From: Chitinophaga sancti
Lineage (GTDB): Bacteria > Bacteroidota > Bacteroidia > Chitinophagales > Chitinophagaceae
Length of the DNA: 64,000 bases
Direction of reading: 5' to 3'
Assembly (NCBI RefSeq): GCF_034424315.1
Contig: NZ_CP139972.1
Coordinates: forward strand, 3,782,001-3,846,000
The position numbers and the translations under genes were made by a program. The notes under the pieces were generated by a model. The model made no database searches. It had not been told where the DNA came from and saw only the letters and a program-made list of their open reading frames with translations. Shown here piece after piece: positions 1 to 9,048 of the stretch (position 1 is its first letter; each line of letters starts with the position of its first letter).

Positions 1-58
1 ACTTTATAGCGCTGGTAGCCTGTTGGGCATCTACCAGCATTTGTTGTATGCTTTGCAT
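1..58 (-). CDS. proA: Gamma-glutamyl phosphate reductase, N-terminal fragment
   Basis: Only the first 19 codons lie in the window; the gene runs off the left edge. The visible protein starts MQSIQQMLVDAQQATSAIK, which is compatible with the N-terminal helix of ProA. ProA reduces gamma-glutamyl phosphate to glutamate-5-semialdehyde, the second step of proline synthesis. The start codon lies 20 bp downstream of the proB stop on the same strand, so the two are very probably co-transcribed. The call rests mainly on this neighbour, because so little protein is visible. Confidence 0.72.
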   Translation of the reverse strand, partial: MQSIQQMLVDAQQATSAIK

Positions 59-78
59 GGTGAATTCTTTTTCAATTG

Positions 79-1113
79 CTACAGCAATACGATGTCGTCT
101 GCATGTGCAACCTCAAGGTCATGTTGCTTGTTATCTTCCGAGAGTAAGTCAGAAGAAACTTTTGCGCGTGCCACAGCGATTACATTGTGCTCTTCGTCTA
201 CTATTTCAAATACTTCTCCTCCTTCGAATGCATCGAGCACTGATAATACACCTACTGCCAGCAAGCTACGTCTTTTCTGTAGTGCTGTCAGTGCACCGGC
301 ATCTACCAGTACGCGGCCTGTTACCAGGCTACCGCTGGCCAGCCATTTCTTTCTTGCAGGCATGCTGCATTCCTGTGGTAAGCATACGGTGCCGGTGCTG
401 CCTGCTATTGCGTTCAGGATACCATCGGTGGTATGAATACCAAAGATCACCACACCTATTCCCATCCTGGTAGCGAGGCGGGCAAAGGTGAGTTTAGACA
501 CCATGCCACCCAGGCCTACTGATGATTTCTTTGTATCTGCGAGTGATAATATTGATTCGTTGATTTCCGGGACTTCCGGCACTACTTTTCCGTCTTTATC
601 CAGCAATCCGCCTACGGAGGTACTGAATAACAGCAAAGAGGCTCCAAAGCCTACGGCAATCAGTGTAGCCAGTTCATCGTTGTCAGAAAATTTCAATTCC
701 AGGTCGCTCACTACGTCATTTTCATTTGCTACCGGGATGACATTGCTTGCCCACAGTTCTTCGTACGTTTTTTTCAGTTGCAGGAACTGTTGCCTGTTAC
801 TGAAGTGACGGCGTTCGCAGAGGCTTTGGGCAATGGCGATGTTGTACGGAGAGAAATAACGGGCATACTTGCTAAGGAGCAAGGGGTTGCCGATGGCAGC
901 TGCCGCTTTGCGCTCACTGATGGTGCCACTGTATTCGTGCAGGAATTTTTTGCCTGCAGCTACTGCTCCTGAAGAAACTAACACGATATTGTACTGCTCC
1001 TGTAATTCTGCCACCTGACGGGCTATTGAAGCTATGATCGTCTCATCCAGCTCGCCATCTGCATGTGTGATGGAGGCTGATCCAAATTTAATTACGAGTA
1101 TCGGTTTAGTCAC
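79..1113 (-). CDS. proB: Glutamate 5-kinase
   Basis: A 344-residue glutamate 5-kinase, which phosphorylates glutamate with ATP in the first step of proline synthesis in the cytoplasm. The N-terminal amino-acid kinase fold (about residues 1-260) shows the phosphate-binding IKFGSASIT at residues 8-16, then SSGAVAAGK and the NENDVV segment that binds substrate. Residues from about 265 to 335 look like a C-terminal PUA domain, as in the longer form of the family. It is followed after 20 bp by the start of proA on the same strand. The 153 bp upstream are AT-rich, with no further gene before the divergent SGNH hydrolase. Confidence 0.95.
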   Translation of the reverse strand: MTKPILVIKFGSASITHADGELDETIIASIARQVAELQEQYNIVLVSSGAVAAGKKFLHEYSGTISERKAAAAIGNPLLLSKYARYFSPYNIAIAQSLCERRHFSNRQQFLQLKKTYEELWASNVIPVANENDVVSDLELKFSDNDELATLIAVGFGASLLLFSTSVGGLLDKDGKVVPEVPEINESILSLADTKKSSVGLGGMVSKLTFARLATRMGIGVVIFGIHTTDGILNAIAGSTGTVCLPQECSMPARKKWLASGSLVTGRVLVDAGALTALQKRRSLLAVGVLSVLDAFEGGEVFEIVDEEHNVIAVARAKVSSDLLSEDNKQHDLEVAHADDIVLL

Positions 1114-1266
1114 TGTCCCAAAAATTTGTGATCAAAATTATTCAAATTGCTGAGTATATTTTAAAAAAAGTATTTTGTGGTTTGTGATTTTATGGCCAAT
1201 GTGCTTCGCGCAAAGGCCTACAGGATAGATACCTCTTATTTTCTTTAATTTAAATTTCATTCTCCT

Positions 1267-2943
1267 TTGAAAAACTGCCGCATTCCACAATTAGCCATGC
1301 TGGCCATTATCAGCCTGATCTGTGGCACAGCCCATGCCCAGCAGGATACCGGGTACCACTGGTATACGCCCTCCCGGATTGAAGGCCAGGGTTTCCCCGT
1401 AGCCGCTAAATATGACAGATTACCCGCTAAAGCAGAAAAAACGGTGCCTCCCAAAGTCTGGAACTTATCAAGGATGAGTGCCGGTTTGTCGTTAAGATTT
1501 CGGACTTCGGCAGCAGATCTCGTGGTGCGGTACGTGGTAACGGGCAAACAGGATATGCCCCATATGCCGGCTACAGGGGCCAGTGGCGTGGATCTATATA
1601 GTATAGATCCAAACGGAGAATGGAAATGGAGTGCGGGGAAATACAGTTTCGGGGATACCATTACTTATCGTTTTCCTGGTTTGAGCAAAAATATAGGGGA
1701 ATATCGCCTGTATTTGCCGCTTTATAATACCTTGAAGTGGCTGGAAGTAGGTAGCAGGGAGGATTCTATTCATTTTCTGCCGCTGAGACAAGAGAAACCT
1801 ATTGTAATATATGGTACTTCCATTGCCCAGGGTGCCTGCGCCTCCCGCCCGGGATTAGCATGGGCCAATCAATTAGACAGGATCCTGGACCGGCCGGTGA
1901 TCAACCTGGCCTTTGCCGGAAACGGGAAACTGGATCCACCGGTAACGGAGCTACTGACAGAAATAGATGCAAAAATATATGTGCTGGATTGCCTGCCCAA
2001 TATCGGGGGCCTGCCTGCAGCTGAGATCAAGGACAAGGTATTGACGGCAGTAAAACAGATCCGGAAGGTTAAACCTCATACGCCGATCTTATTGGTTGAA
2101 CATGGGCATATCAGCGGCAATGCGGCACAGGAAGCGGCTTATGAGCAATTACTCCTGGATGGGGTGAAGCAATTATACCTGCTCCCTGCTGCGCAATTAG
2201 GCATGGGCCTGGAAAGCACGGTAGATGGAACACATCCTAATGATATTGGTATGCAGCAATATGCAAACGGGTATGCACAGGCACTTAGAGAGATCTTTCA
2301 TGAGCCTGTTGGCAACATCAATACAACGATTCCCTGCCGCCAATATCGTGAGTTGGTCCGGTATGACTGGGATCTTCGCCATTATACACAGCTGAGCATG
2401 AACAAAAAGGAAGCTCCCGAAGTGCTGATCATCGGTAATTCCATCATCCACTTCTGGGGCGGAACACCAGCCGGCCCTATAGCCAGGGGAACTGACTCCT
2501 GGCCAGCAGCTGCACGAAATATGGGTTTTGGATGGGATCGGATCGAAAATGTGCTTTGGCGGGTTTATCATGATGAACTGGATGGTTTTGAGGCAAAGAA
2601 GATTGTCATTATGATAGGTACCAATAACCTGCAAATGAATAATGATCCGGAGATCATTGCTGGTTTACAGCAATTAATTCTCGCCGTTAAAGAAAGACAA
2701 CCGAAGGCAGAAATATTGCTGGCGGGTATACTGCCAAGAGTAGACATGGCAGAAAGAGTGGCAAAAATTAATAAAAGTATTCTCCGCCTGGCAGGCAGTT
2801 TACAGGTACAGTTTATCAACCCGGGGCAGGTATTGCTGAAGCCAGATCAGGCTCCCGACAGCTCACTTTACACAGATGGCCTGCATCCTAATAACACAGG
2901 TTATAGCAAACTGGCCGGCTACCTGCAACCTTATTTGAAATAG
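1267..2943 (+). CDS. Secreted protein with two SGNH/GDSL hydrolase domains
   Basis: A 558-residue protein with an N-terminal signal peptide ending near AHAQ (residue 25), so exported. Residues 60-165 resemble the GxDLY accessory domain (GVDLYSID at about 108-114). The first SGNH domain has GTSIAQG with Ser185, GNG near 219 and Asp320/His323 in DGTHPND. The second has GNSII with Ser392, GTNN near Asn453 and Asp537/His540 in DGLHPNN. Both halves therefore keep a plausible catalytic set. Such enzymes usually remove acetyl or other acyl groups from polysaccharides, but the substrate cannot be read here. Translation appears to start at TTG (1267), which keeps a positively charged n-region; the ATG at 1297 is an alternative. 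The next gene downstream is a GH92 enzyme. Confidence 0.85.
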   Translation: MKNCRIPQLAMLAIISLICGTAHAQQDTGYHWYTPSRIEGQGFPVAAKYDRLPAKAEKTVPPKVWNLSRMSAGLSLRFRTSAADLVVRYVVTGKQDMPHMPATGASGVDLYSIDPNGEWKWSAGKYSFGDTITYRFPGLSKNIGEYRLYLPLYNTLKWLEVGSREDSIHFLPLRQEKPIVIYGTSIAQGACASRPGLAWANQLDRILDRPVINLAFAGNGKLDPPVTELLTEIDAKIYVLDCLPNIGGLPAAEIKDKVLTAVKQIRKVKPHTPILLVEHGHISGNAAQEAAYEQLLLDGVKQLYLLPAAQLGMGLESTVDGTHPNDIGMQQYANGYAQALREIFHEPVGNINTTIPCRQYRELVRYDWDLRHYTQLSMNKKEAPEVLIIGNSIIHFWGGTPAGPIARGTDSWPAAARNMGFGWDRIENVLWRVYHDELDGFEAKKIVIMIGTNNLQMNNDPEIIAGLQQLILAVKERQPKAEILLAGILPRVDMAERVAKINKSILRLAGSLQVQFINPGQVLLKPDQAPDSSLYTDGLHPNNTGYSKLAGYLQPYLK

Positions 2944-3087
2944 ATTTACAATTCATTTAAACTTCCACAGGTTTTCTGCACAAATACCGGCCATACATTT
3001 ACATTTCATTTAAACTCTTTGACCCAACTATGACACGTGTTTTGAACCGTGCCTGTACTTTACAACGCTTAAAAATCAATTGAACCA

Positions 3088-5397
3088 ATGGGTGCACGTT
3101 TTGTTTATCACCTTACAATGTTGACGGCGTTTACGCTCTTAGCCGGGGAATCTTCACAGGCACAGGAAAAAGACCTGACGCCTTATGTGAAACCTATCAT
3201 CGGTACAGCCAAAATGGGGCATGTGTACCCAGGGGCTACCGTGCCTTTCGGCATGGTGCAACTCAGCCCGGACACGGATACCATTCCTTATGAAATGAAT
3301 GGAAAATATAACCCGGATGTGTATAAATATTGCGCGGGTTATCAGTATTCAGACAAAACAATTTGTGGATTTAGCCATACTCACTTCAGCGGCACCGGCC
3401 ATTCTGACCTGGGTGATTTTCTCATTATGCCCACCACAGGGCAGCTGCGCCTGAACCCGGGTACAGCAGCGCATCCTGAAACTGGCTACCGCAGTACTTT
3501 CTCTCATGACAATGAAACCGCTGCTGCCGATTACTACAAAGTAAAGCTGGACAAATACAATATCACAGCCGAACTCACGGCTACCAACAGGGTGGGTTTT
3601 CACCAATATACTTTTGCTGAAGCTACAGATCAGGCACATATCATCCTCGATCTGATGGCAGGCATTTATAATTATTCCAACAAGAATGTGTGGACCTTTG
3701 TAAGGGTGGAAAATGATACACTGATTACAGGTTACCGCCAGACGAATGGCTGGGCAAGAACAAGGATCGAATACTTCGCGATGTCTTTCTCCAAACCATT
3801 CTACCAATATGGTCACCAGAACCAGACGAACGATGTGTACAGGGGTTTCTGGAGAAAGTTCGACACGAACCACAACTTCCCGGAAATGGCGGGAAGACAG
3901 ATCCGCGCTTATTTTGACTTCAAGGTAGCTGCCGGCGAAAAGGTGAAGATCAAGTTTGCATTATCACCAGTAAGCACAGAAGGCGCACTGAAAAACCTGA
4001 GAGCTGAAGCACCGGGATGGGATTTTGAAAAAGTGAAGGCAGATGGTCAGGCCCTCTGGAATAAAGAACTGCATAAGATCGATGCGCAACTGCTGAATGA
4101 AGATGAGATGGTGAACTTCTATACCGCTATGTATCATGCATTCATCAGTCCTACCACTTATATGGATGTAGATGGTAACTATCGTGGTTTGGATCAGAAT
4201 ATTCACCAGGCGCAAAACTTTACTAACTATACAACATTCTCCCTCTGGGATACTTACCGTGCTTTGCATCCCCTGTTCAATATCATTCAGCCAAAACGCA
4301 ATGCGGATATGGCACAGAGCATGCTGGCACACTTTGATCAGAGTGCACAGCACATGCTGCCGGTATGGTCACATTATGCAAATGAGAACTGGTGTATGAT
4401 TGGCTACCACAGTGTATCAGTCATTGCTGATGCGGTGATGAAAGGCAATGCACCTTTCGATGCGAACAAGGCGCTGGATGCCTGTGTAACGACGGCACGT
4501 CATCGCAATTATGATGGCCTGGGTTACTTTATGGATAATGGTTATGTTCCTGAAGACAAGAGTGGTGCTTCTGTATCCAAAACACTGGAATATGCTTATG
4601 ATGACTGGTGTATTGCACAAATGGCGAAGAAACTGAACAGGAATGATATCTATACTGAGTTCATGAAGCGTGCGGAAAACTACAAAAACGTGTACGATCC
4701 GGCTTCAGGATATATGCGCCCACGCCTGAGTGATGGCAGCTTTAAGAAGGAATTTGATCCACTGAAGACCGATAACCAGGGCTTCATAGAAGGGAATGCA
4801 TGGAACTACAGTTTATATGTACCACAGGATCCAGCAGCAATGATTGCGCTGCGTGGCGATAAGAAAGCGTTTTCCCGTCACCTGGATTCCCTGTTTACCA
4901 TGCACCTGCCTGATGAATTCTTTGCAGAGACAGAGGATATTACCAGGGATGGTATTATTGGTAACTATGTACATGGTAATGAGCCTTCTCATCATGCTGC
5001 TTATTTATACAACTGGACAGGTGAGCCCTGGAAAACACAGGAACGTGTGAGAATGATCCTGAAGAAAATGTATAAGCCGGCGGCAGATGGTTTGGGTGGT
5101 AATGATGATTGCGGTCAGATGAGTGCCTGGTACATCTTTACTTCTTTAGGTTTCTACCCGGTTTGCCCAGGATCTACAGCTTACATTTTGGGTAGCCCTG
5201 CGGTAAAAAATGCAGTATTAAACCTGGATAACGGGAAGACGTTTACGGTAGAGGCGCCGAATCAGAGTGAGACGAATGTATATGTGCAAAAGGTAACACT
5301 GAATGGTAAGCCGGTGCTAAGTAATTCAATTACGCATGAAGATATAATGAATGGTGGTAAGCTCGTGTTTTACATGGGCGCGAAGCCAAAGAAATAA
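3088..5397 (+). CDS. Glycoside hydrolase family 92 alpha-mannosidase
   Basis: A 769-residue GH92 protein. These are calcium-dependent exo-acting mannosidases, mostly alpha-1,2-, that remove mannose from N-glycans and mannans in Bacteroidota. A signal peptide covers about residues 1-26 (cleavage near SQAQ). The mature protein begins with the family signature PIIGTAKMGHVYPGATVPFG, followed by FSHTHFSGTG. The C-terminal (alpha/alpha)6 part carries FSLWDTYRALHP, GNEPSHHAAYLYNW and GNDDCGQMSAW, all strongly conserved in GH92. Length fits the family (about 740-790). It lies 144 bp after the SGNH hydrolase, and a strong terminator follows. Exact linkage specificity is not readable from sequence alone. 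Confidence 0.95.
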   Translation: MGARFVYHLTMLTAFTLLAGESSQAQEKDLTPYVKPIIGTAKMGHVYPGATVPFGMVQLSPDTDTIPYEMNGKYNPDVYKYCAGYQYSDKTICGFSHTHFSGTGHSDLGDFLIMPTTGQLRLNPGTAAHPETGYRSTFSHDNETAAADYYKVKLDKYNITAELTATNRVGFHQYTFAEATDQAHIILDLMAGIYNYSNKNVWTFVRVENDTLITGYRQTNGWARTRIEYFAMSFSKPFYQYGHQNQTNDVYRGFWRKFDTNHNFPEMAGRQIRAYFDFKVAAGEKVKIKFALSPVSTEGALKNLRAEAPGWDFEKVKADGQALWNKELHKIDAQLLNEDEMVNFYTAMYHAFISPTTYMDVDGNYRGLDQNIHQAQNFTNYTTFSLWDTYRALHPLFNIIQPKRNADMAQSMLAHFDQSAQHMLPVWSHYANENWCMIGYHSVSVIADAVMKGNAPFDANKALDACVTTARHRNYDGLGYFMDNGYVPEDKSGASVSKTLEYAYDDWCIAQMAKKLNRNDIYTEFMKRAENYKNVYDPASGYMRPRLSDGSFKKEFDPLKTDNQGFIEGNAWNYSLYVPQDPAAMIALRGDKKAFSRHLDSLFTMHLPDEFFAETEDITRDGIIGNYVHGNEPSHHAAYLYNWTGEPWKTQERVRMILKKMYKPAADGLGGNDDCGQMSAWYIFTSLGFYPVCPGSTAYILGSPAVKNAVLNLDNGKTFTVEAPNQSETNVYVQKVTLNGKPVLSNSITHEDIMNGGKLVFYMGAKPKK

Positions 5398-5417
5398 GTT
5401 ACAACTTATTTCTTTCG

Positions 5418-5460
5418 AAAGGCTCCTTTGAGGTTATGATACCTTGAAGGGGCCTTTTTT
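5418..5460 (+). terminator. Rho-independent terminator after GH92 gene
   Basis: A 17-bp imperfect stem (5418-5434 with 5441-5457) has a 6-nt loop and ends in a run of T. It begins 20 bp after the GH92 stop. A second small inverted repeat, AAATAAGTT/AACTTATTT, overlaps the stop codon at 5393-5412. Confidence 0.85.
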
Positions 5461-5721
5461 AGTACCCTGAAGACACCTGGAATTCGCTCGCATCCGTACA
5501 TTATAAGTTCACTACAAGTACACCAGTATATCACCTCATTATCTCTGGGATATACAAGTGACCTTCTAGTGACTAATAAGTGTCGGAGAAGCGTAAAACA
5601 CAAAGCGAAGACTCACTGAAGAAGGAGTGATGATTTTCAGGGGGTATGGAGCTGGTTTGATGGGGGGTGGCTCCTCTGGAGCGAATGATTTAGTAAATTT
5701 AGAAGAACGAACCCTGCATGT

Positions 5722-6195
5722 ATGGAATCTTCATCGCAACCCAACCATTACAGGTTACATCACCTGGGCATCGGCGATATTCAGCTGGGCCGAAGGCCTG
5801 GACACATTCCAGGGATGCTGCCTTTTAACCTTTACACGGGCAGACATCATTTCAGCGTTTCACCGCATGGCGGTCTTTACCATGTTTTTAACAGGCCTAT
5901 CAGGTGTACGATTGAGCACAAGGATAGTGGGATTGATTTGAGTCATCTATTCGCAGGTGTGAATGAGAATGAGTTTATCAACAGGCTATTCATTTACCCG
6001 GATCGACCTGGTTTTCAGCTGGCTACACGCCTCAGCAATTTATATGGGGAGCCTACCGCATTCAATAACTGGGTAACGGAGAGTGATACAGAGATTACTT
6101 TGCGGACCTCGGATGCATTGTTGCAAACGGTCATTGGATTTCGGTTTTTATATGATATGACTGCGTTGAGAGACTATGAAGTGAGCGTGGTATAA
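5722..6195 (+). CDS. Unrecognised protein of 157 residues
   Basis: I do not recognise this gene. It encodes 157 residues with no signal peptide, no membrane segment and no known motif. It is rich in His, Arg and aromatic residues (for example PGMLPFNLYTGRHHFSV). Codon choice looks like that of its neighbours, and a hairpin follows 10 bp after the stop, which supports real coding. The ribosome binding site is weak. A competing frame starts at GTG 5627 behind GAAGGAGTG and overlaps it, so an upstream start with a frameshift in between is possible. The low frequency of obvious homology signatures makes this an orphan call. Confidence 0.45.
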   Translation: MESSSQPNHYRLHHLGIGDIQLGRRPGHIPGMLPFNLYTGRHHFSVSPHGGLYHVFNRPIRCTIEHKDSGIDLSHLFAGVNENEFINRLFIYPDRPGFQLATRLSNLYGEPTAFNNWVTESDTEITLRTSDALLQTVIGFRFLYDMTALRDYEVSVV

Positions 6196-6204
6196 AAAAG
6201 AAAA

Positions 6205-6224
6205 GGCCTGCTAAAAAGCAGGCC
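6205..6224 (+). terminator. Hairpin, probable terminator
   Basis: A perfect 7-bp stem (GGCCTGC/GCAGGCC) with an A-rich 6-nt loop lies directly downstream of the 157-residue ORF. No T-run follows on the plus strand, but an A-run precedes it, so it would work better for minus-strand transcription. Confidence 0.5.
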
Positions 6225-6730
6225 AGTTATGGTACTTTGGGGGGGACAATACAATTTAGGGTTTTCAAAGGGTACAATATTTTAAATCAGCATTCAGGCT
6301 AATTGCCTGATCAATATTATTAAAAATAAAGTTGACGCAGCACGTTTGATGGATGAATATGTTCGTTGCATTTGCTATGTTTGGTTAACTGGTTATAACA
6401 TCCGAATAAACACGCAATGAGCAAAATGCCTGTCAGTCATGCTGGTAGGAGTTTTTTGGCGGATAAATTGCTGAGATACAGATTCAGTTTTACGATTTCG
6501 TGGGGTTAAAAAACCGGCAATGAATCAACACGAAACGTACCTATACGCAATTACAAACTGCGTGAATCACGGTATTTTAAAGCCCGTGGTTTCACGGTAT
6601 TCAAGATCTCCATTCTAAAGTGTAATCGTAACAGTCCTGAACAGACCGAAGGAGTATCCCAAAATCAGGTGGTATGCAGAAAAAAAATACCCACACCGAT
6701 AATTACCGGTATAAATGCACCGTTATTAAC

Positions 6731-6744
6731 GCAGTTATTACTGC
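6731..6744. promoter_or_regulatory. Palindrome GCAGT-TATT-ACTGC, candidate operator
   Basis: A perfect 5-4-5 inverted repeat about 200 bp upstream of the gene at 6941. Its 12-bp core is the reverse complement of the core of the palindrome at 6865-6880, so one protein could bind both. A related partial copy (CAGTAATTAC) lies between them at 6816-6825. Confidence 0.4.
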
Positions 6745-6864
6745 ATTTTTACAGGAAAATTGAGTAGAAAAGTTCGGTTTTTGCATTAGACAAAATCACA
6801 TATGAATTGATTAGACAGTAATTACGAATTTATACACATTATAATGTTATGATTATTAATAACT

Positions 6865-6880
6865 TACAGTAATAACTGTA
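6865..6880. promoter_or_regulatory. Palindrome TACAGT-AATA-ACTGTA, candidate operator
   Basis: A perfect 6-4-6 inverted repeat 60 bp upstream of the start at 6941. It shares its core with the palindrome at 6731-6744. The encoded LuxR-type regulator at 9020 is a possible but unproven binder. Confidence 0.45.
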
Positions 6881-6940
6881 TTTATTTTGAATTAGTTTTA
6901 TGTTGTCAATGAGATTTTCAAAACCTAAATTAAATATCTT

Positions 6941-7405
6941 ATGTCAGCCGCTACTATTATGAAAGCCGGTCAATTTGTAAACGATAAGCATGTAACCATG
7001 CTCAAAAATAATTACAGGGAAAACAGATGGAAAGCAAACTCTGAGCGCCTGGGTAAAATGGACTCTCTGAGTGTTTGGTACAGCCTGGATGAACTGAAGC
7101 ACTATATTGAGACAGCTGAAGCTGCAGGTGCGGACGGTATCAGGGTATACTGGGGTGTATATCCTTCTTCATTCCCTGAAAACATCCTGTTGGAAGACAG
7201 ACAAACGATCGTTTTCGTTGCTACTCAACAGAAAGTAAGCGAAACCGGTAAAACTGAAAATAAAGATCTGTATGTTTCCACACCTAATGGGGCTGAGATC
7301 GTAGCTTTCAATTTTGGTTACATTTGCCCTCCAGCCTGTGTTGGACAAGCTGGGAACGAATTTGAAGGGGTGAAAATTGAGGCAAAACAGACCAGTAAGA
7401 TCTAA
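6941..7405 (+). CDS. Small cytoplasmic protein with C-terminal CPPxC motif
   Basis: A 154-residue protein without signal peptide or membrane segment. It begins SAATIMKAGQFVNDKH and ends with a Cys pair in ICPPACVGQ near residues 126-134. The centre carries WYSLDELKHYIETA and GADGIRVYWGVYP, an alpha/beta pattern. From memory, similar small proteins with a CPPxC tail are frequent in Bacteroidota, often next to membrane proteins or histidine kinases; no function is known to me. Here it is followed by a terminator, then by a membrane protein and a two-component pair. The Cys pair could bind metal or be redox active, which is inference only. Confidence 0.75.
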   Translation: MSAATIMKAGQFVNDKHVTMLKNNYRENRWKANSERLGKMDSLSVWYSLDELKHYIETAEAAGADGIRVYWGVYPSSFPENILLEDRQTIVFVATQQKVSETGKTENKDLYVSTPNGAEIVAFNFGYICPPACVGQAGNEFEGVKIEAKQTSKI

Positions 7406-7441
7406 GATATTATCCATTTCGATATTGGATATTAAATTATG

Positions 7442-7473
7442 CTGCCGGATCACTCATCCGGCAGTTTTTTTTC
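7442..7473 (+). terminator. Rho-independent terminator
   Basis: A perfect 9-bp stem CTGCCGGAT/ATCCGGCAG with a 5-nt loop is followed by eight T. It ends the transcript of the CPPxC gene, so the membrane protein downstream needs its own promoter or readthrough. Confidence 0.9.
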
Positions 7474-7549
7474 TTAAAATAAATTTTACGCGGCTTTTAC
7501 TACCTTTCAACGATCAATAACTGTTTAAAAGCTATCGTATTAATTTCTT

Positions 7550-8245
7550 ATGTCCTGTGTACTACTGAACGTTTTAACGTTGTCACATTTTTCACTCTAC
7601 CAGCAGCCGGTTAATGTCATGACAATCCTGTTGTGCTTTATCGTTGCTTTGCTTGCCAAACTACAGAAACAGCCTCCCGCTTATATTAACTCTTTCATTA
7701 TTTATATCGCCATTACCTTCTCGGTTGAGATCATAACATACTGGTATAGTTTCCACAATATGAATAATGTGAAAATTTATAATTTCTATGCTATACTGAA
7801 TTTCACTTACCTGCTTTTTCTGCTCCGCTCCTTCCTGTCTACTCCTAAAGTGATCCGGGCACTGAGCTATGCCATTATCATTTTCCCCATCGTGGGGCTG
7901 CTGAATATGCTTTTTATACAGGGTAACGTGCTTTTTAACACCTATACTTATATGCTGGGCTGCCTGGCAGTGGTGATCTCCTGTATCTTTTACTTCTATG
8001 AACGGATCAAATTTCCCGGTCCGCATAGCCTGCTCCAGGACCCTACATTTTGGACAGCCACAGGGCTCTTATTCTTCTATACCTGTAGCCTTCCGCTAAA
8101 TGGTTTAATGAATTTCATTTCAAATATGCCGTTTATTGTATTTTCTACGCTACATGTAACAAATATTATGATAAATATTATTCTATATTTATTCTTTAGT
8201 ATTTCGTTCATATGCAATCTGATTTTCAGGAAATCTTCCCTGTAG
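7550..8245 (+). CDS. Polytopic membrane protein, candidate sensor component
   Basis: A 231-residue protein with about six or seven hydrophobic segments, for example near residues 24-36, 45-62, 77-92, 102-121, 131-149, 165-185 and 200-225. I recognise no named family. Its last 34 bp overlap the start of the histidine kinase in another frame, which implies translational coupling and a joint role. The kinase itself has only one membrane segment and almost no periplasmic part, so this protein is a reasonable candidate for the signal-sensing subunit (inference). No enzyme motif was seen. Confidence 0.75.
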   Translation: MSCVLLNVLTLSHFSLYQQPVNVMTILLCFIVALLAKLQKQPPAYINSFIIYIAITFSVEIITYWYSFHNMNNVKIYNFYAILNFTYLLFLLRSFLSTPKVIRALSYAIIIFPIVGLLNMLFIQGNVLFNTYTYMLGCLAVVISCIFYFYERIKFPGPHSLLQDPTFWTATGLLFFYTCSLPLNGLMNFISNMPFIVFSTLHVTNIMINIILYLFFSISFICNLIFRKSSL

Positions 8246-9048
8246 TATTTACATCTATCTTCCTGCTGGTATTACTGGTGGGCTTCATTATCATTATGCT
8301 GATTCTGAATCAGAAAGGTCGTCTTGCGCAGGCCCAGGAGCTGCGATTGCTCAAAGAACGCTATGAGCAGGAACTGCTGCGGTCCCAGCTGGAAATCCAG
8401 GAAAACGTGTTTGGACATCTATCCCAGGAGATCCATGACAACATTGGCCAGTCGCTGACCTTTGTGGCCCTTTCCCTGCTCACCGTTCCCGTAGAAAACA
8501 ACAGTGAAGCACATGAATACATAGAAGAAAGCCGAAAGGCTCTGCAGAAGGCTATTACAGAATTACGAGACCTGTCGCGCAGCCTCCATACTGACAGAAT
8601 TACGGAAGTGGGTTTAGGACAAAGTATCAATTTCGAGCTTGAAAGACTAAGACGAACCAATTTGTACGAAACTTCCTTTAATTTTGCAGACATCCGGAAC
8701 CTGCTTGATCACCAGACAGAAATCATTGTCTTTCGCATCGTACAGGAAATGTTGAACAATATTGTAAAGCATGCCAAGGCGACTAAAGTGGAAGTCAGGC
8801 TTTCACATAACACAGACTTTATTGACCTGGAAATAACTGATAACGGAATAGGTTTTGACCAGGAAGCCCTGTTTGCCGACTTAAACCAGCACAAGGGTCT
8901 TGGATTGAGAAACATCCGTAAAAGAGCCAGTCTTATTGGTGGAACCTTTCAGATCAACAGCGCTAAGAACAGCGGAACTGCTATCCGAATCACTATACCC
9001 GTAAACAAACAATCATTCCATGAGCATAACCAGGAAAGCGAAATATAG
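8212..9048 (+). CDS. Sensor histidine kinase, NarL/DesK type (HisKA_3)
   Basis: A 278-residue kinase. One membrane helix (about residues 9-32) is followed by a coiled-coil linker (37-64), then a HisKA_3 dimerisation region with phospho-acceptor His75 in QEIHDNIGQ. The ATPase domain carries the N box (EMLNNIVKHA), G1 (DNGIGFD) and G2 (GLGLRN). The short N-terminus leaves nearly nothing outside the cell, so sensing is probably intramembrane or through the overlapping membrane protein. The 3' end overlaps the response regulator by 29 bp, and the regulator is of the LuxR type that normally pairs with this kinase class. Confidence 0.93.
   Translation: MQSDFQEIFPVVFTSIFLLVLLVGFIIIMLILNQKGRLAQAQELRLLKERYEQELLRSQLEIQENVFGHLSQEIHDNIGQSLTFVALSLLTVPVENNSEAHEYIEESRKALQKAITELRDLSRSLHTDRITEVGLGQSINFELERLRRTNLYETSFNFADIRNLLDHQTEIIVFRIVQEMLNNIVKHAKATKVEVRLSHNTDFIDLEITDNGIGFDQEALFADLNQHKGLGLRNIRKRASLIGGTFQINSAKNSGTAIRITIPVNKQSFHEHNQESEI

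Larger units (their letters stand above)
6225..6940. other. 716-bp non-coding AT-rich region
   Basis: No convincing gene is visible on either strand. AT content rises towards the right end. The stretch holds related short palindromes (annotated separately at 6731 and 6865, with a half-site at 6816) and is the likely regulatory region of the gene at 6941. Confidence 0.6.

Noticed and set aside
3030..3083. 17-codon ORF directly before the GH92 start
   Set aside because: Could be a leader peptide because it ends 5 bp before the GH92 ATG, but there is no attenuator structure or codon bias to support it.
5627..5941. GTG-initiated 104-residue frame behind GAAGGAGTG
   Set aside because: Overlaps the better-coded 157-residue frame, and its translated second half looks like a shifted reading of that gene. 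The ribosome binding site alone is not enough.
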